Positions 1-8,513 of a stretch of 21,520 nucleotides of DNA are shown here, piece by piece (position 1 is the first letter of the stretch; the number at the start of each line of letters is the position of its first letter). Below the pieces are notes generated by a model, which did no database searches, was not told the DNA's origin, and was given only the letters and a program-made list of their open reading frames with translations. Made by a program: the position numbers and the translations under genes. This DNA is from Bacteroidales bacterium UBA1756 (GTDB lineage: Bacteria; Bacteroidota; Bacteroidia; Bacteroidales; WCHB1-69): positions 2,802 to 24,321 of the forward strand of contig DCHI01000023.1 in assembly GCA_002314795.1 (NCBI GenBank), given 5' to 3'.

Positions 1-25
1 CTCTAACCAACTGAGCTACCCCGCC
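1..25 (-). tRNA. tRNA gene, 5' portion only (cut by window edge)
   Basis: Read on the minus strand, the first 25 bases give a 7-base acceptor strand (GGCGGGG), then U8-A9, the D-stem start GCTC, the D-loop AGTTGGTTA and the returning GAG. This is the standard 5' quarter of a bacterial tRNA. The anticodon lies outside the window, so the amino acid cannot be read. A promoter-like -7 box lies just upstream. Confidence 0.85.
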
Positions 26-38
26 GCTTTTGAGGTTG

Positions 39-46
39 CAAAAATA
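39..46 (-). promoter_or_regulatory. Putative -7 promoter box of the tRNA gene
   Basis: The minus strand reads TATTTTTG, an exact match to the Bacteroidetes -7 consensus TAnnTTTG. It lies about 13 bases before the tRNA 5' end, so transcription would start a few bases upstream of the mature tRNA. I see no clear -33 element at the usual spacing. Confidence 0.6.
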
Positions 47-192
47 GAATTTTTTTTTAATCTGACACGCTTTTTCAAAAAATTTATTTTCATCGTTTAA
101 CTGTTTGTATTTCAATCTAAAACACTCTTCATTCAAAATGAACGCTCTACAAACATCAAAAAAATAATCCCGCTAAGTAACAGATAATTCCC

Positions 193-200
193 TATTTTTG
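193..200 (+). promoter_or_regulatory. Putative -7 promoter box of the GT51 glycosyltransferase gene
   Basis: TATTTTTG followed by CCGC matches the Bacteroidetes TAnnTTTG box. It lies 19 bases before the ATG at 220, implying a leader of roughly a dozen bases with no Shine-Dalgarno sequence. The rest of the 26-219 intergenic region is AT-rich and shows no other feature. Confidence 0.6.
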
Positions 201-219
201 CCGCGCAAATCTTTAGATA

Positions 220-2139
220 ATGAAAAAGAAGCATCTCTACTGGATTATTCCGTCAGCCATCGTTGTCATTTTAGTCATTTTTTACCTGCTCGTCCCGAGC
301 ATTGCCAAATCCTACATTCAAAAAAAGGTGGAGGCATTTTCCAACGAAAAGAATGCAGAAATCAGCATTTCCGAGCTGAAGGTCGGGTTTCTGAATTTGC
401 ACGGAGCCATTCCCATTGAAATTGCCAGTGTTGAACTCCGCCGCAACCACGCTGCCGACACACTTCTTTACCTGCGTAACGTGCAGAGTGACATACGGAT
501 TTTCCACGGCTTCCACATCACAAAGGATTTGCAAAGAATCAACTGCGATTCCATCCTCGTCCACATTATTAAAAATGAAAAATACAACAACTACGATTTT
601 CTTTTCTCCGATTCTACCAAAAATGACAATCAAAAACAGAAAAGAGACTATAATAAATTGTCACAGAAACTTTTAGAATACATTGACGAGATTCTTCCCC
701 AAGAGATGTTAATCAAAAGTTTTAAAGCGACCGTTGATTTGAACGACTTGCGCTTCAGTTACGACCTTCCCAATTTGTCGGTTGTTGACGGGAAGCTGAG
801 TGGCACGCTGTCGGAACGTTGCCACGATATTTCGAACCAATGGAAGGTCGGCGGCTTCTTTGACCACACCAACAAACAGTATTCTGCCTCTATGACCGCC
901 GTTTCCGACGATGCCAACTTTGCCTTGACTCGCGAACTGAAAAATGCGGAAATCGGTTTCCAAAAAATGGAAGCGACATTGGCTGTCAAGGAACAAGGAC
1001 GCGACGAATCCAAGTACCACGTTAGCGGGCGACTCACCAACCTCCTACTCAATCATCGCTATTTGGCCGAAAGTGACATCCTCATCGACTCGACAGCTGC
1101 AAATCTTGACCTCACGGTTTTCGCCGATGGTTTTTCCATTGATTCCTCCTCCGTTTTGTGTTTGAATGAAGCGGACGTTCATCCCTATTTTCTTTATGAA
1201 AAAAAGGATACGAATGCTCCGCACGTCATTTTCCGAATCAATGAGCAAGGCCGCGAGGCGAACAAGATTTTCGGTTCTCTTCCTGAAAGTCTTTTCCAGG
1301 TTCTTCCGGCTCTGCACCTTACCGGGCACATTGATTTCGGGATGAATTTCGACTGTGATTTTTCAGAAATCGACAGTTTAGACTTCGATTTTCACATCGG
1401 CAGTTGCGACCATTCCGTTGCCATCGGTGGTGACGCAGAACGTATCAACCGTTTCAACGCCCCGTTTGAGTACGTTTTTTACGAAAATGGCGACACCTTG
1501 CGTGTTGTTACAATTGGCCCAAGCAATCCCTATTTCTGCCCGTTTGAGCAGATTCCGCCGTACCTCACGAAATCCATTTTGGCTTCAGAAGATGCGGGCT
1601 TTTTCAATCACTGCGGTTTCATCAAATCCGCGATTGAAGCGGCGCTCGTTTCCGATATCAAGGCGGGGAAACTGCGTCGCGGGGGCAGCACCCTGACAAT
1701 GCAATTGGTTAAAAATCTTTTTTTAAACAGAAAAAAAGTCTTTTCCAGAAAATTTGAAGAGATGGTTTTGGTCTGGCTGATTGAAAGTCACCGACTTATC
1801 ACCAAGGAACGTATGTTTGAAATCTACGTTAACATTGTGGAATGGGCGCCCGGAGTCATTGGAATCGGCGAGGCCTCACAATTTTATTTTGACAAAAAGC
1901 CCCAAGAACTCACTTTCGGGGAATGCCTCTACCTGGCGACGCTCATTCGTGCACCGAAGCATTACGCATCCACCCTTAACGATTTTGGCGAAGTACGCGA
2001 TTCCAAAAGAGAAGAGCTCGTTGCTGTGGCCAACCGGATGGTAGATCGTGGCATCATTACCGCCGAAGACCTCAACAATTTCAACTCCTTTGTCGTGACA
2101 AAGAAGGTACGGGAACCCGAAGAAGAAACTATCAATTAG
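220..2139 (+). CDS. Membrane-anchored peptidoglycan glycosyltransferase (GT51) with AsmA-like N-terminal region
   Basis: This 639-residue protein probably polymerises lipid II into glycan strands at the outer face of the inner membrane. Residues about 7-28 form one N-terminal membrane anchor. Residues about 30-420 are a long beta-rich region that resembles AsmA/DUF748-type envelope proteins in style; this is a weak resemblance. Residues about 425-615 are a GT51 domain. It has the first catalytic motif EDAGFFNH (E457), the signature GGSTLTMQ (488-495) and the second motif RMFEIYVN (E534), followed by GVIGIGEAS. No transpeptidase domain follows, so it is monofunctional. Typical monofunctional transglycosylases are only about 230-270 residues, so the N-terminal extension is the odd part. 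The start fits a promoter box 19 bases upstream. The stop overlaps the convergent protease gene by 4 bp. Confidence 0.85.
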   Translation: MKKKHLYWIIPSAIVVILVIFYLLVPSIAKSYIQKKVEAFSNEKNAEISISELKVGFLNLHGAIPIEIASVELRRNHAADTLLYLRNVQSDIRIFHGFHITKDLQRINCDSILVHIIKNEKYNNYDFLFSDSTKNDNQKQKRDYNKLSQKLLEYIDEILPQEMLIKSFKATVDLNDLRFSYDLPNLSVVDGKLSGTLSERCHDISNQWKVGGFFDHTNKQYSASMTAVSDDANFALTRELKNAEIGFQKMEATLAVKEQGRDESKYHVSGRLTNLLLNHRYLAESDILIDSTAANLDLTVFADGFSIDSSSVLCLNEADVHPYFLYEKKDTNAPHVIFRINEQGREANKIFGSLPESLFQVLPALHLTGHIDFGMNFDCDFSEIDSLDFDFHIGSCDHSVAIGGDAERINRFNAPFEYVFYENGDTLRVVTIGPSNPYFCPFEQIPPYLTKSILASEDAGFFNHCGFIKSAIEAALVSDIKAGKLRRGGSTLTMQLVKNLFLNRKKVFSRKFEEMVLVWLIESHRLITKERMFEIYVNIVEWAPGVIGIGEASQFYFDKKPQELTFGECLYLATLIRAPKHYASTLNDFGEVRDSKREELVAVANRMVDRGIITAEDLNNFNSFVVTKKVREPEEETIN

Positions 2140-5024
2140 CGCTTTACAATCTTTATAGCAGATATTTCATTCTCATTCTTTCCTACAATGCGAATGAAAT
2201 AAGTACCTGCCGTCAACGAAGTGAGAGAAAGCTGGTTCGATTCCGGGAGCAGCGTTCCACGCATAACTTCACGACCACTGACTTCATAAAGCACGTACGT
2301 ACAAGGTTCATCCACCGGCAGTGTCAGCACGTCGGAAACCGGATTCGGATAAGCGGTTCCAACAACCTTGCAGACGTCAACGATGCCGGACGCAGAACGT
2401 TGAAGCACAAAAAGTTCCACACTGTAATCTGCATCTCTGAAAGTCAGTGTGCAAGTTCTGTCGGTTGCGAGCTCGTTTGCAGAAAGAGCACGGATGGTTA
2501 CGTTGCTATTACCCGTTCCCGTGTGTGGAAAGACATCCAACCAATCGGGAATATTGGACACCAAAACGGTCCACAGACCAGGAGCCGTTACAGCAACCGT
2601 CTGCTGGCTTCCTTGTTCTGCCGAAAGTGAAACGGAGTCCGGCGATACTCTCAACCGTGCAGCTGCCTGTTGCACCATCACGCTGACCTCGTGCCCACAC
2701 ACATCGGAAAAGACAACAGTTCCGGTCCTCGAAGAGCCTGGATTGAGTGCCGTAACCGAGAACGTCACGTCCGTACCATAGGCGCCGCTTGAAGGTGAGA
2801 CGGCCAACCACGCGGGACAACTCTGAACTTCCCACTCGTCCGTAGAAGAGAGGACAACAGAAACCGTCGAGTCAATTTCATTTTCAATAGAAACCTGCTG
2901 CGGATACACCGACATCATACCTTGAGCAAAATGGTACTGGCGAACCGTAACGGTCTCCACAAGATTCTGTCCATCCGTCACCGTCAATGTGGCAAGCCGA
3001 TCTATACAAGTGTTGTTTTCAGAAAGGGCGGTCAACACCAGAGTTCCGTTTCTTGAACCCGACTCTGGAGAAACCGAGAGCCACGGAGCATCCACGGAGG
3101 CAGTCCACTGCACATTGCTGGTAACTTCAACAGAACAAGTAGAACTCTGATGATAGAGGATGGCCTCATTTTCACCCGCGTCTAAAACCAAATAGGGAGA
3201 AGTGCCACGCTGCGAAACCACAACTTGCCGTTGTCCCCCATTGGAAGCAGTGATAGTCAACGTACAGGTACGCGCTTCCTCGTTCATATTATCCGACAAA
3301 GCGGTTACCATAACGACTGCCGAAGCGCTGTCAGCGGAAGGGGAAAATGCGAGCCAATCGCAATTGGAAGTGATGTTCCAAGACATATCGGACGAAATGG
3401 AAAAGGCACCTGTGCTGGCGGAATCTCCGTCAATAAGCAACTCTTCAGGAGTCACGAGCAGAAACTCTCCAGCACAAAACGTGAAAGTGATGGAGTCGCC
3501 CGTCTCGGAAACGTTGTAGATAGAAAAATCGTCCACACTCACGATGGATCCGTCTGCAAGGAATGGTTGCGGATTGGTCGTTGCGTCAAAGGCCGTGCGT
3601 CCGGAATTTGCAGAGAACGCGGCACTATCGACATAGCCGTCCTCTGTCGTTGTACCAGACGGACGGTAGATATAGACTTCATCAAAAGTGCTGACGCCAT
3701 CATAATAGGCGTTTCCTTCGAAATCATTGTTGATACGATAGACCAACAATCCGGAACCACGCAACTGGGTTTCAAAAGAATCGTGGTTATGACGATACTC
3801 CAATACAAAAAATTCATTCGGATTAGGAGACGCAATCTTGTAGCAATTATTGGTGGCAGAACTTCCCAAAGAGTGCAAAGAATAAATGCCGCATTCCGTA
3901 ATTTCCGGAATATCATCAATCCAATTTCCGTAACGATATTTCATATAAGCGCCCATATTCTGTGGCGGATTCGCAGTTTGTTCCATCAAATCCCAACGGC
4001 CCACCGGGGACAAATCAGTTCCTTCGTAATAGTGGTACAGATCGGGAGCACCCAACGAATGGTTCATTTCGTGACAGAGAACGGATGTATTGAAATAACT
4101 GGTAGCATCGGCCAACTGGAAATTGAAATCCCAAACGCGCAAACCGTTGATAGATGCGTACTCATTATACAAACACCAACGGTGAGGCCACAAGAGGGAG
4201 GCCCATTCCCCTACTCCACCACGGACAACAAAAACGACATTATCCACATAGCCATCGTCATCGTAATCAATATCTAACGAGGACGGAATAAGGTCTGCAA
4301 CGGCAGCAACAGCGCGAGCCAACAGAGCGTGTTCGCGATAGCAGCGTTCTTCATCATCATTTTCGTCATAGCCATTCGGGTTTGTCACACTATAGGGCTC
4401 AAAATAGCTGCGAAGCTGCGTATCCTGATACGAGAGGACCGTCTGACCGGATTGCGTTGGATAAAACGACGAAACAATTTCCAACTGATTATATGACACC
4501 GTTTTAAAATAATTATACATAGAAGAATTACCCGGAACAGAATCATTAAACATTCTTTCAACCGATTCAAAACCAGTGGTAAATGGGGAGTCATCGGCAA
4601 AGCGGATAAAAATGACCACGTTATTGATACGTCCGTGATTCACCTCTCCGTCGCGCACGACGTTACGCACAGGCGTGGCCGCTTCTCGTACTTGCCGCAT
4701 AGCCAAACGTTTGGATGGAGAAATGTTGATGAACGGCTGCAGCCCGACAGCTGCCGGGCTGACGGTTCCCGCAACATACTGCGTCGGGACGAGGGAGTCA
4801 TCTACTTTGTCCGCATATACGTAATATCCCGTAGAACGATTCTGCACGATGGTATAACCGTCGGCATCGTGGAGCCAATGATAAAACTCATCACCCGAAG
4901 CATAACAATAGAGCGTATCTCCGTTGGGCTGGAGCAGTTTCTGGGGAACATTGGTTAAATAGGCCGCATTAGCTGCAAAACAGAAAGCGACTACAAGGGA
5001 CAATAGTGCGACTATTTTTTTCAT
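2136..5024 (-). CDS. Secreted M6-family metalloprotease with four BACON domains and T9SS C-terminal domain
   Basis: A 962-residue secreted zinc protease, likely exported by Sec and then by the type IX secretion system to the cell surface or medium. It has an N-terminal signal peptide (about residues 1-20, ending ANA). The M6 (immune inhibitor A-like) catalytic domain carries HEMNHSLGAPD at 318-328, with H318, E319 and H322 as the zinc/catalytic set. Four consecutive BACON-type repeats follow at about 521-608, 609-701, 702-788 and 789-881, each with the W-L-x-x-S/F-P core. The last 81 residues (882-962) form a T9SS type A sorting domain: AYPNPVSD start, GTYFIRI strand and a basic end KIVKR. 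BACON domains are thought to bind carbohydrate or mucin, so degradation of host or dietary glycoprotein is a reasonable inference. The start codon lies only 12 bases past the queA terminator. Confidence 0.92.
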   Translation of the reverse strand: MKKIVALLSLVVAFCFAANAAYLTNVPQKLLQPNGDTLYCYASGDEFYHWLHDADGYTIVQNRSTGYYVYADKVDDSLVPTQYVAGTVSPAAVGLQPFINISPSKRLAMRQVREAATPVRNVVRDGEVNHGRINNVVIFIRFADDSPFTTGFESVERMFNDSVPGNSSMYNYFKTVSYNQLEIVSSFYPTQSGQTVLSYQDTQLRSYFEPYSVTNPNGYDENDDEERCYREHALLARAVAAVADLIPSSLDIDYDDDGYVDNVVFVVRGGVGEWASLLWPHRWCLYNEYASINGLRVWDFNFQLADATSYFNTSVLCHEMNHSLGAPDLYHYYEGTDLSPVGRWDLMEQTANPPQNMGAYMKYRYGNWIDDIPEITECGIYSLHSLGSSATNNCYKIASPNPNEFFVLEYRHNHDSFETQLRGSGLLVYRINNDFEGNAYYDGVSTFDEVYIYRPSGTTTEDGYVDSAAFSANSGRTAFDATTNPQPFLADGSIVSVDDFSIYNVSETGDSITFTFCAGEFLLVTPEELLIDGDSASTGAFSISSDMSWNITSNCDWLAFSPSADSASAVVMVTALSDNMNEEARTCTLTITASNGGQRQVVVSQRGTSPYLVLDAGENEAILYHQSSTCSVEVTSNVQWTASVDAPWLSVSPESGSRNGTLVLTALSENNTCIDRLATLTVTDGQNLVETVTVRQYHFAQGMMSVYPQQVSIENEIDSTVSVVLSSTDEWEVQSCPAWLAVSPSSGAYGTDVTFSVTALNPGSSRTGTVVFSDVCGHEVSVMVQQAAARLRVSPDSVSLSAEQGSQQTVAVTAPGLWTVLVSNIPDWLDVFPHTGTGNSNVTIRALSANELATDRTCTLTFRDADYSVELFVLQRSASGIVDVCKVVGTAYPNPVSDVLTLPVDEPCTYVLYEVSGREVMRGTLLPESNQLSLTSLTAGTYFIRIVGKNENEISAIKIVKR

Positions 5025-5036
5025 AATAAAAAAGAT

Positions 5037-5067
5037 AAAAAAGGCACTGATTCAATGAAGCAGTGCC
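5037..5067 (-). terminator. Rho-independent terminator of queA
   Basis: On the minus strand a perfect 7-bp stem (GGCACTG / CAGTGCC, 5043-5049 with 5061-5067) with an 11-base loop is followed directly by six T (5042-5037). It begins 9 bases after the queA stop, so it should end the queA transcript. Because the protease ATG is 12 bases further on, it also lies in that gene's leader and could act as an attenuator. Confidence 0.85.
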
Positions 5068-5076
5068 CTATAAAAA

Positions 5077-6132
5077 TCAAATAATCAACATCGCATCACC
5101 GAAAGTGAGGAATCGATACTTTTCCTCGACGGCGGTTTTGTACGCCTGCATTATCAAGTCGTAGCCGCCAAAAGCAGCCACCATCATCAGCATCGGACTT
5201 TCGGGTGTATGGAAATTGGTAACCAGTGCGTCTGGAACCATAAAATTGTACGGTGGGAAAATGAACTTGTTCGTCCACCCCTCGTAGGGTTTCACGTGGC
5301 CATTCGTATAAGTGGAGGATTCCAATGCCTTGGTCGTTGTCGTGCCGATAGAGACGATTTTATGTCCTGCGTCTTTGGCCTCATTGATTTTTTGAGCGCA
5401 CTCTTCACCAATGAACATCGATTCGGAATCAGTTTTATGTTTGGTCAAGTCCTCGACATCGATTTCACGGAAATTGCCCAAACCAGCGTGCAGGGTAAGC
5501 TCAGCGAACTCAACGCCTTTCAGTTCGAGGCGTTTCATCAATATCTTACTAAAATGGAAACCGGCACTTGGGGCGGCGACGGCACCCTCTTCTTTGGCAT
5601 AGATGGTCTGGTAATCCTCTTCGTCTTCCGGAACAATGTCGCGAAGACGCTGGAGGTCTTCCGGAATAGGTGTGGAACCCAATTCACGAAGTTTCAACTT
5701 GAAAGCATCGTGGTCATCATCAAAAAGAAAACGGAGCGTTCTACCTCGCGAGGTGGTGTTGTCAATGACTTCGGCAACGAGGTCGCTATTTTCACCGAAA
5801 TAGAGTTTGTTTCCGATACGGATTTTGCGAGCGGGGTCAACGAGGACGTCCCACAAACGGCTCTCTTCGTCCAATTCTCGGAGCAAAGTGACGCGAATTT
5901 TCGCACCGGTCTTTTCCTTTTCACCATACAACAATGAAGGGAAAACTTTGGTGTTATTCATAACAAAAACATCACCCTCGTCAAAATAGTCCAAAATATC
6001 TTTAAAAATCTTATGCTCAATGGTTTGAGTCTTTCTGTTAACCACCATCAAACGAGCTTCGTCACGCTCTGGAGTTGGGTGCAAAGCGACCAATTCCTGT
6101 GGTAAAAAATACTTAAATTGTGATAACTTCAT
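5077..6132 (-). CDS. queA: S-adenosylmethionine:tRNA ribosyltransferase-isomerase
   Basis: QueA transfers and isomerises the ribosyl moiety of S-adenosylmethionine onto 7-aminomethyl-7-deazaguanine at position 34 of tRNAs, giving epoxyqueuosine. The 351-residue length is normal for the family. Family signatures visible in order are VMNNTKV near the N-terminus, YQTIYAKEEGAVAAPSAG, LTLHAGLGNF, TNFHTPESPMLMMVAAFGG and the C-terminal GDAMLI. The start has one of the few good Shine-Dalgarno sequences in the window (AAGGAGA at 6141-6147 on the minus strand) and a -7 box upstream. A hairpin terminator follows. The next enzyme in the pathway, QueH, is encoded about 6 kb away on the other strand. Confidence 0.97.
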   Translation of the reverse strand: MKLSQFKYFLPQELVALHPTPERDEARLMVVNRKTQTIEHKIFKDILDYFDEGDVFVMNNTKVFPSLLYGEKEKTGAKIRVTLLRELDEESRLWDVLVDPARKIRIGNKLYFGENSDLVAEVIDNTTSRGRTLRFLFDDDHDAFKLKLRELGSTPIPEDLQRLRDIVPEDEEDYQTIYAKEEGAVAAPSAGFHFSKILMKRLELKGVEFAELTLHAGLGNFREIDVEDLTKHKTDSESMFIGEECAQKINEAKDAGHKIVSIGTTTTKALESSTYTNGHVKPYEGWTNKFIFPPYNFMVPDALVTNFHTPESPMLMMVAAFGGYDLIMQAYKTAVEEKYRFLTFGDAMLII

Positions 6133-6162
6133 ACGCTAATTCTCCTTCTAAAATAAGGGCTG

Positions 6163-6170
6163 CAAAAATA
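6163..6170 (-). promoter_or_regulatory. Putative -7 promoter box of queA
   Basis: The minus strand reads TATTTTTG followed by CAGC, matching the TAnnTTTG consensus, 31 bases before the queA ATG. The predicted leader contains the AAGGAGA ribosome binding site at 6147-6141. A -33 element is not obvious. Confidence 0.6.
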
Positions 6171-6263
6171 CAACATCTTGACGCGTTTGTCAATACTTTT
6201 TCTGCAAATTATTGAAAAAAATGCAAAAAAAAGTGAAAATATAGCTGATTTCTGAAAGAAAAG

Positions 6264-6758
6264 TTACAATTCCGCAAAAGGATCCGGTACGTGGATTTTT
6301 CCATCCGGCGTAATGAAGAAATAAAACTGATCCGCCTGTGAAGCAGCATAATAGTTAGCTGTTATCAAATAGAAACGGGTTGTCTTTGCAGCGCCTTCGG
6401 TTGCTTCAACCTCCATATCCCATTGTTCACCGGCCGCCGCGATTTCATCAATTTGGATGTCCAAATCACGGGCAGCAATCGTATCTCCGGAAAGAAGCAC
6501 ACTTTGATAGGCAGAAAGTGCTTCTTCATCCATCTGATGCAATAAATTCACCATAATTTGAGCATACTCGTACGAATCGACCGTGTCAATTTTCAATATG
6601 ACGACAGAATCCAAGTTCTGTATTCCAAGTTCCTCTTTTACATATTGTTCCGTAACATCATAGTACTGGTTTCGGACATCTTCCTTTTTTTCACTGTTGC
6701 ACGCCACGAGCAAGGCGACAGACGCGAAAAGGATGGCATATTGAAATAATTTTCTCAT
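6264..6758 (-). CDS. Small lipoprotein of unknown function
   Basis: A 164-residue protein with a lipoprotein signal peptide: hydrophobic residues about 5-19 and a lipobox LVAC with C20 as the lipidated cysteine. The mature part is acidic and I do not recognise its domain. It contains a helical segment (about residues 65-105) and a C-terminal part with several aromatic residues (RFYLITANYYA, QFYFFITPDGKIHVPDPF) that is probably a small beta-sheet. It starts 2 bases after the DUF4831-like gene stops, so the two are almost certainly co-transcribed at the end of the rnf operon. There is no convincing hairpin terminator downstream, only an AT-rich region to 6163. Confidence 0.85.
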   Translation of the reverse strand: MRKLFQYAILFASVALLVACNSEKKEDVRNQYYDVTEQYVKEELGIQNLDSVVILKIDTVDSYEYAQIMVNLLHQMDEEALSAYQSVLLSGDTIAARDLDIQIDEIAAAGEQWDMEVEATEGAAKTTRFYLITANYYAASQADQFYFFITPDGKIHVPDPFAEL

Positions 6759-6760
6759 TA

Positions 6761-7882
6761 TTAGTATAAAATAACGAATTTAGAAATATCGAAATCATCA
6801 TTACCTTGCGGAAGCGTTTCCACTTTTCCGAATTGGTAAACATCGTGATTTCCAAATGAATAGACCTCCTTGTTTTGATAATCCAACGAAACCTCAGTAG
6901 GAACGGGACGACGAATACGATAGCCCTGAGGGGCTTGGTACTTTTTCCCTTTTTCACGTTCTGCCATAAACTTATTCCAGTTGTCATTGGAATACTGCGG
7001 AGTCAAATATAAATAATAGGTATCATTTGAGGAACCTCCCACGGCTGCAAACCCTGTTGTCGGAGAGACGGAGAACGCGGGAATCAGCGTATTGGCACGA
7101 GACGGAACAATGGTGAACGAATAGTGAATTTCTTCGGTTACTGTAAAGCCCGTGAAAAGGCCCAAATAGTTCTTTTCCAATTCGTCCAACTTTGAAATCA
7201 TCATTTCCAAAGCGGCCGCTTCGTATGCCACTTCCTGACTACCGGTTAAAAGTTCATAACGGTCCGTACGAATCTTGGCAACCATATCGGCGGCCTCTTG
7301 CGCTTTCTGCTCATTCGACTTCGTCACCTTTTGAACGTGGCTGGCTGGAACCTGACGCACGACGCCATCAACAATCTGAGTTTCAACATAACTGTTTTCC
7401 AACTCGGCATAGGAAAGGTCACTATAGTAACGATAAAAATCCGGGATAGACGACTCGCTCACGACGTAAGAGTAACAAACGGACGTGTCTGCTGCTGCCA
7501 CCATCGCATTATCATACAATGCATTAAGATAGTGCTGTTTTTGCTGATTGGCAGAAAGTTCCACCGCATATTGGTGGCCTTCATCAAGAACAGTAACATC
7601 TCGAAGGGAGACACTTTTCAAAGAATAAGAAGTTTTGTTTTGGGCGATGGAATGGGTCAATCCCAACAATTTGGAGGCATACTCCGAATAGATCCCTTTC
7701 ACCTCACGATTCCGTTCCACGACGACATCAACTTGAAAAGCCGTCTTTGGAAGAGCATAAAAGAAATAATCTCCTCCTAAAACAGTGCCACTATCAACCG
7801 GAAGCGGCATCACTTTTTGCTGTGCTACAGCAACATACGAAAAAAAGAAAACACAAATGACAAGGAAGAAGCGCTTCGTCAT
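6761..7882 (-). CDS. DUF4831 family exported protein
   Basis: A 373-residue exported protein with a type I signal peptide (cleavage probably after VAVA, about residue 20). The mature region resembles the DUF4831 family of Bacteroidetes, whose function is unknown: a long alpha/beta region with the ASKLLGLTHSI and VQKVTKSNEQKAQEAADM segments, the latter likely helical. It starts 21 bases after the rnfA stop, on the same strand and with no promoter box between them, so it appears to be part of the rnf transcription unit. Whether it works with Rnf is unknown. The family assignment is from memory of its sequence style and is moderately certain. Confidence 0.8.
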   Translation of the reverse strand: MTKRFFLVICVFFFSYVAVAQQKVMPLPVDSGTVLGGDYFFYALPKTAFQVDVVVERNREVKGIYSEYASKLLGLTHSIAQNKTSYSLKSVSLRDVTVLDEGHQYAVELSANQQKQHYLNALYDNAMVAAADTSVCYSYVVSESSIPDFYRYYSDLSYAELENSYVETQIVDGVVRQVPASHVQKVTKSNEQKAQEAADMVAKIRTDRYELLTGSQEVAYEAAALEMMISKLDELEKNYLGLFTGFTVTEEIHYSFTIVPSRANTLIPAFSVSPTTGFAAVGGSSNDTYYLYLTPQYSNDNWNKFMAEREKGKKYQAPQGYRIRRPVPTEVSLDYQNKEVYSFGNHDVYQFGKVETLPQGNDDFDISKFVILY

Positions 7883-7903
7883 ATTTGTTTGGATTAAAAT
7901 ATA

Positions 7904-8491
7904 TTACACCAAATTAGCAAATCCCATAAAAGCCATAGCCAAAATGCCAGCCGTAATCAAAGCAATCGGAACGCCCTGCATTGCTTTAGGAACCCGTGAC
8001 AGTTCCAGTTGCTCACGCAAACCGGCAAAAATCAAGATAGCGACTGCAAAGCCAAGTGCGGAACAAGCAGTATAAACCACACTATCAAGCAAATAGCTTC
8101 CTGCCGCAATGTCAAATTTTTGTGTAACGGAGATAGCGACACCCAAAACGGCGCAGTTGGTCGTAATCAACGGGAGGAAAATTCCTAAGGCCTGATAAAG
8201 CGTCGGGCTCATCTTTTTCAAAATGATTTCCACCATCTGAACCAACGCCGCGATGATGAGAATAAAGGCGATGGTCTGCAAAAACTCAATTCCCATCGGG
8301 ACGAGGACATAGACGTGAACCAGCGAGGTAACCAACGTGGCCAATGTCATTACAAAAATGACGGCGACGCCCATACCGAGTGCGGTACTCAACTTGTTTG
8401 ATACGCCCAAAAAGGGACAAATACCCAAAAACTGCGATAATACGATATTATTTACGAAAACGCAGGCGATTATCATCAAAACATATTCCAT
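7904..8491 (-). CDS. rnfA: Electron transport complex subunit RnfA
   Basis: An integral membrane subunit (195 residues, about six membrane helices) of the Rnf complex, which couples electron flow between ferredoxin and NAD+ to Na+ or H+ translocation. Conserved motifs are FLGICPFLGVS (C25) and TTNCAVLGV (C113). In Rnf and the related Nqr complex, these two cysteines together with two from RnfE hold an intramembrane [2Fe-2S] cluster. The length fits RnfA and is close to NqrE, but the sizes of the neighbouring subunits favour Rnf. It starts 22 bases after rnfE stops and is followed at 21 bases by the DUF4831-like gene. Confidence 0.95.
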   Translation of the reverse strand: MEYVLMIIACVFVNNIVLSQFLGICPFLGVSNKLSTALGMGVAVIFVMTLATLVTSLVHVYVLVPMGIEFLQTIAFILIIAALVQMVEIILKKMSPTLYQALGIFLPLITTNCAVLGVAISVTQKFDIAAGSYLLDSVVYTACSALGFAVAILIFAGLREQLELSRVPKAMQGVPIALITAGILAMAFMGFANLV

Positions 8492-8513
8492 AACTTTTCA
8501 GTTTTAATGTCAA

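Noticed and set aside
3225..4277. 350-codon open frame on the plus strand inside the protease gene
   Set aside because: It is antisense to the protease, has no recognisable domain and no promoter; a composition shadow of the real gene.
6133..6263. Possible terminator after the small lipoprotein
   Set aside because: The region is AT-rich, but only a weak, imperfect stem is visible and it has no clear adjacent T-tract.
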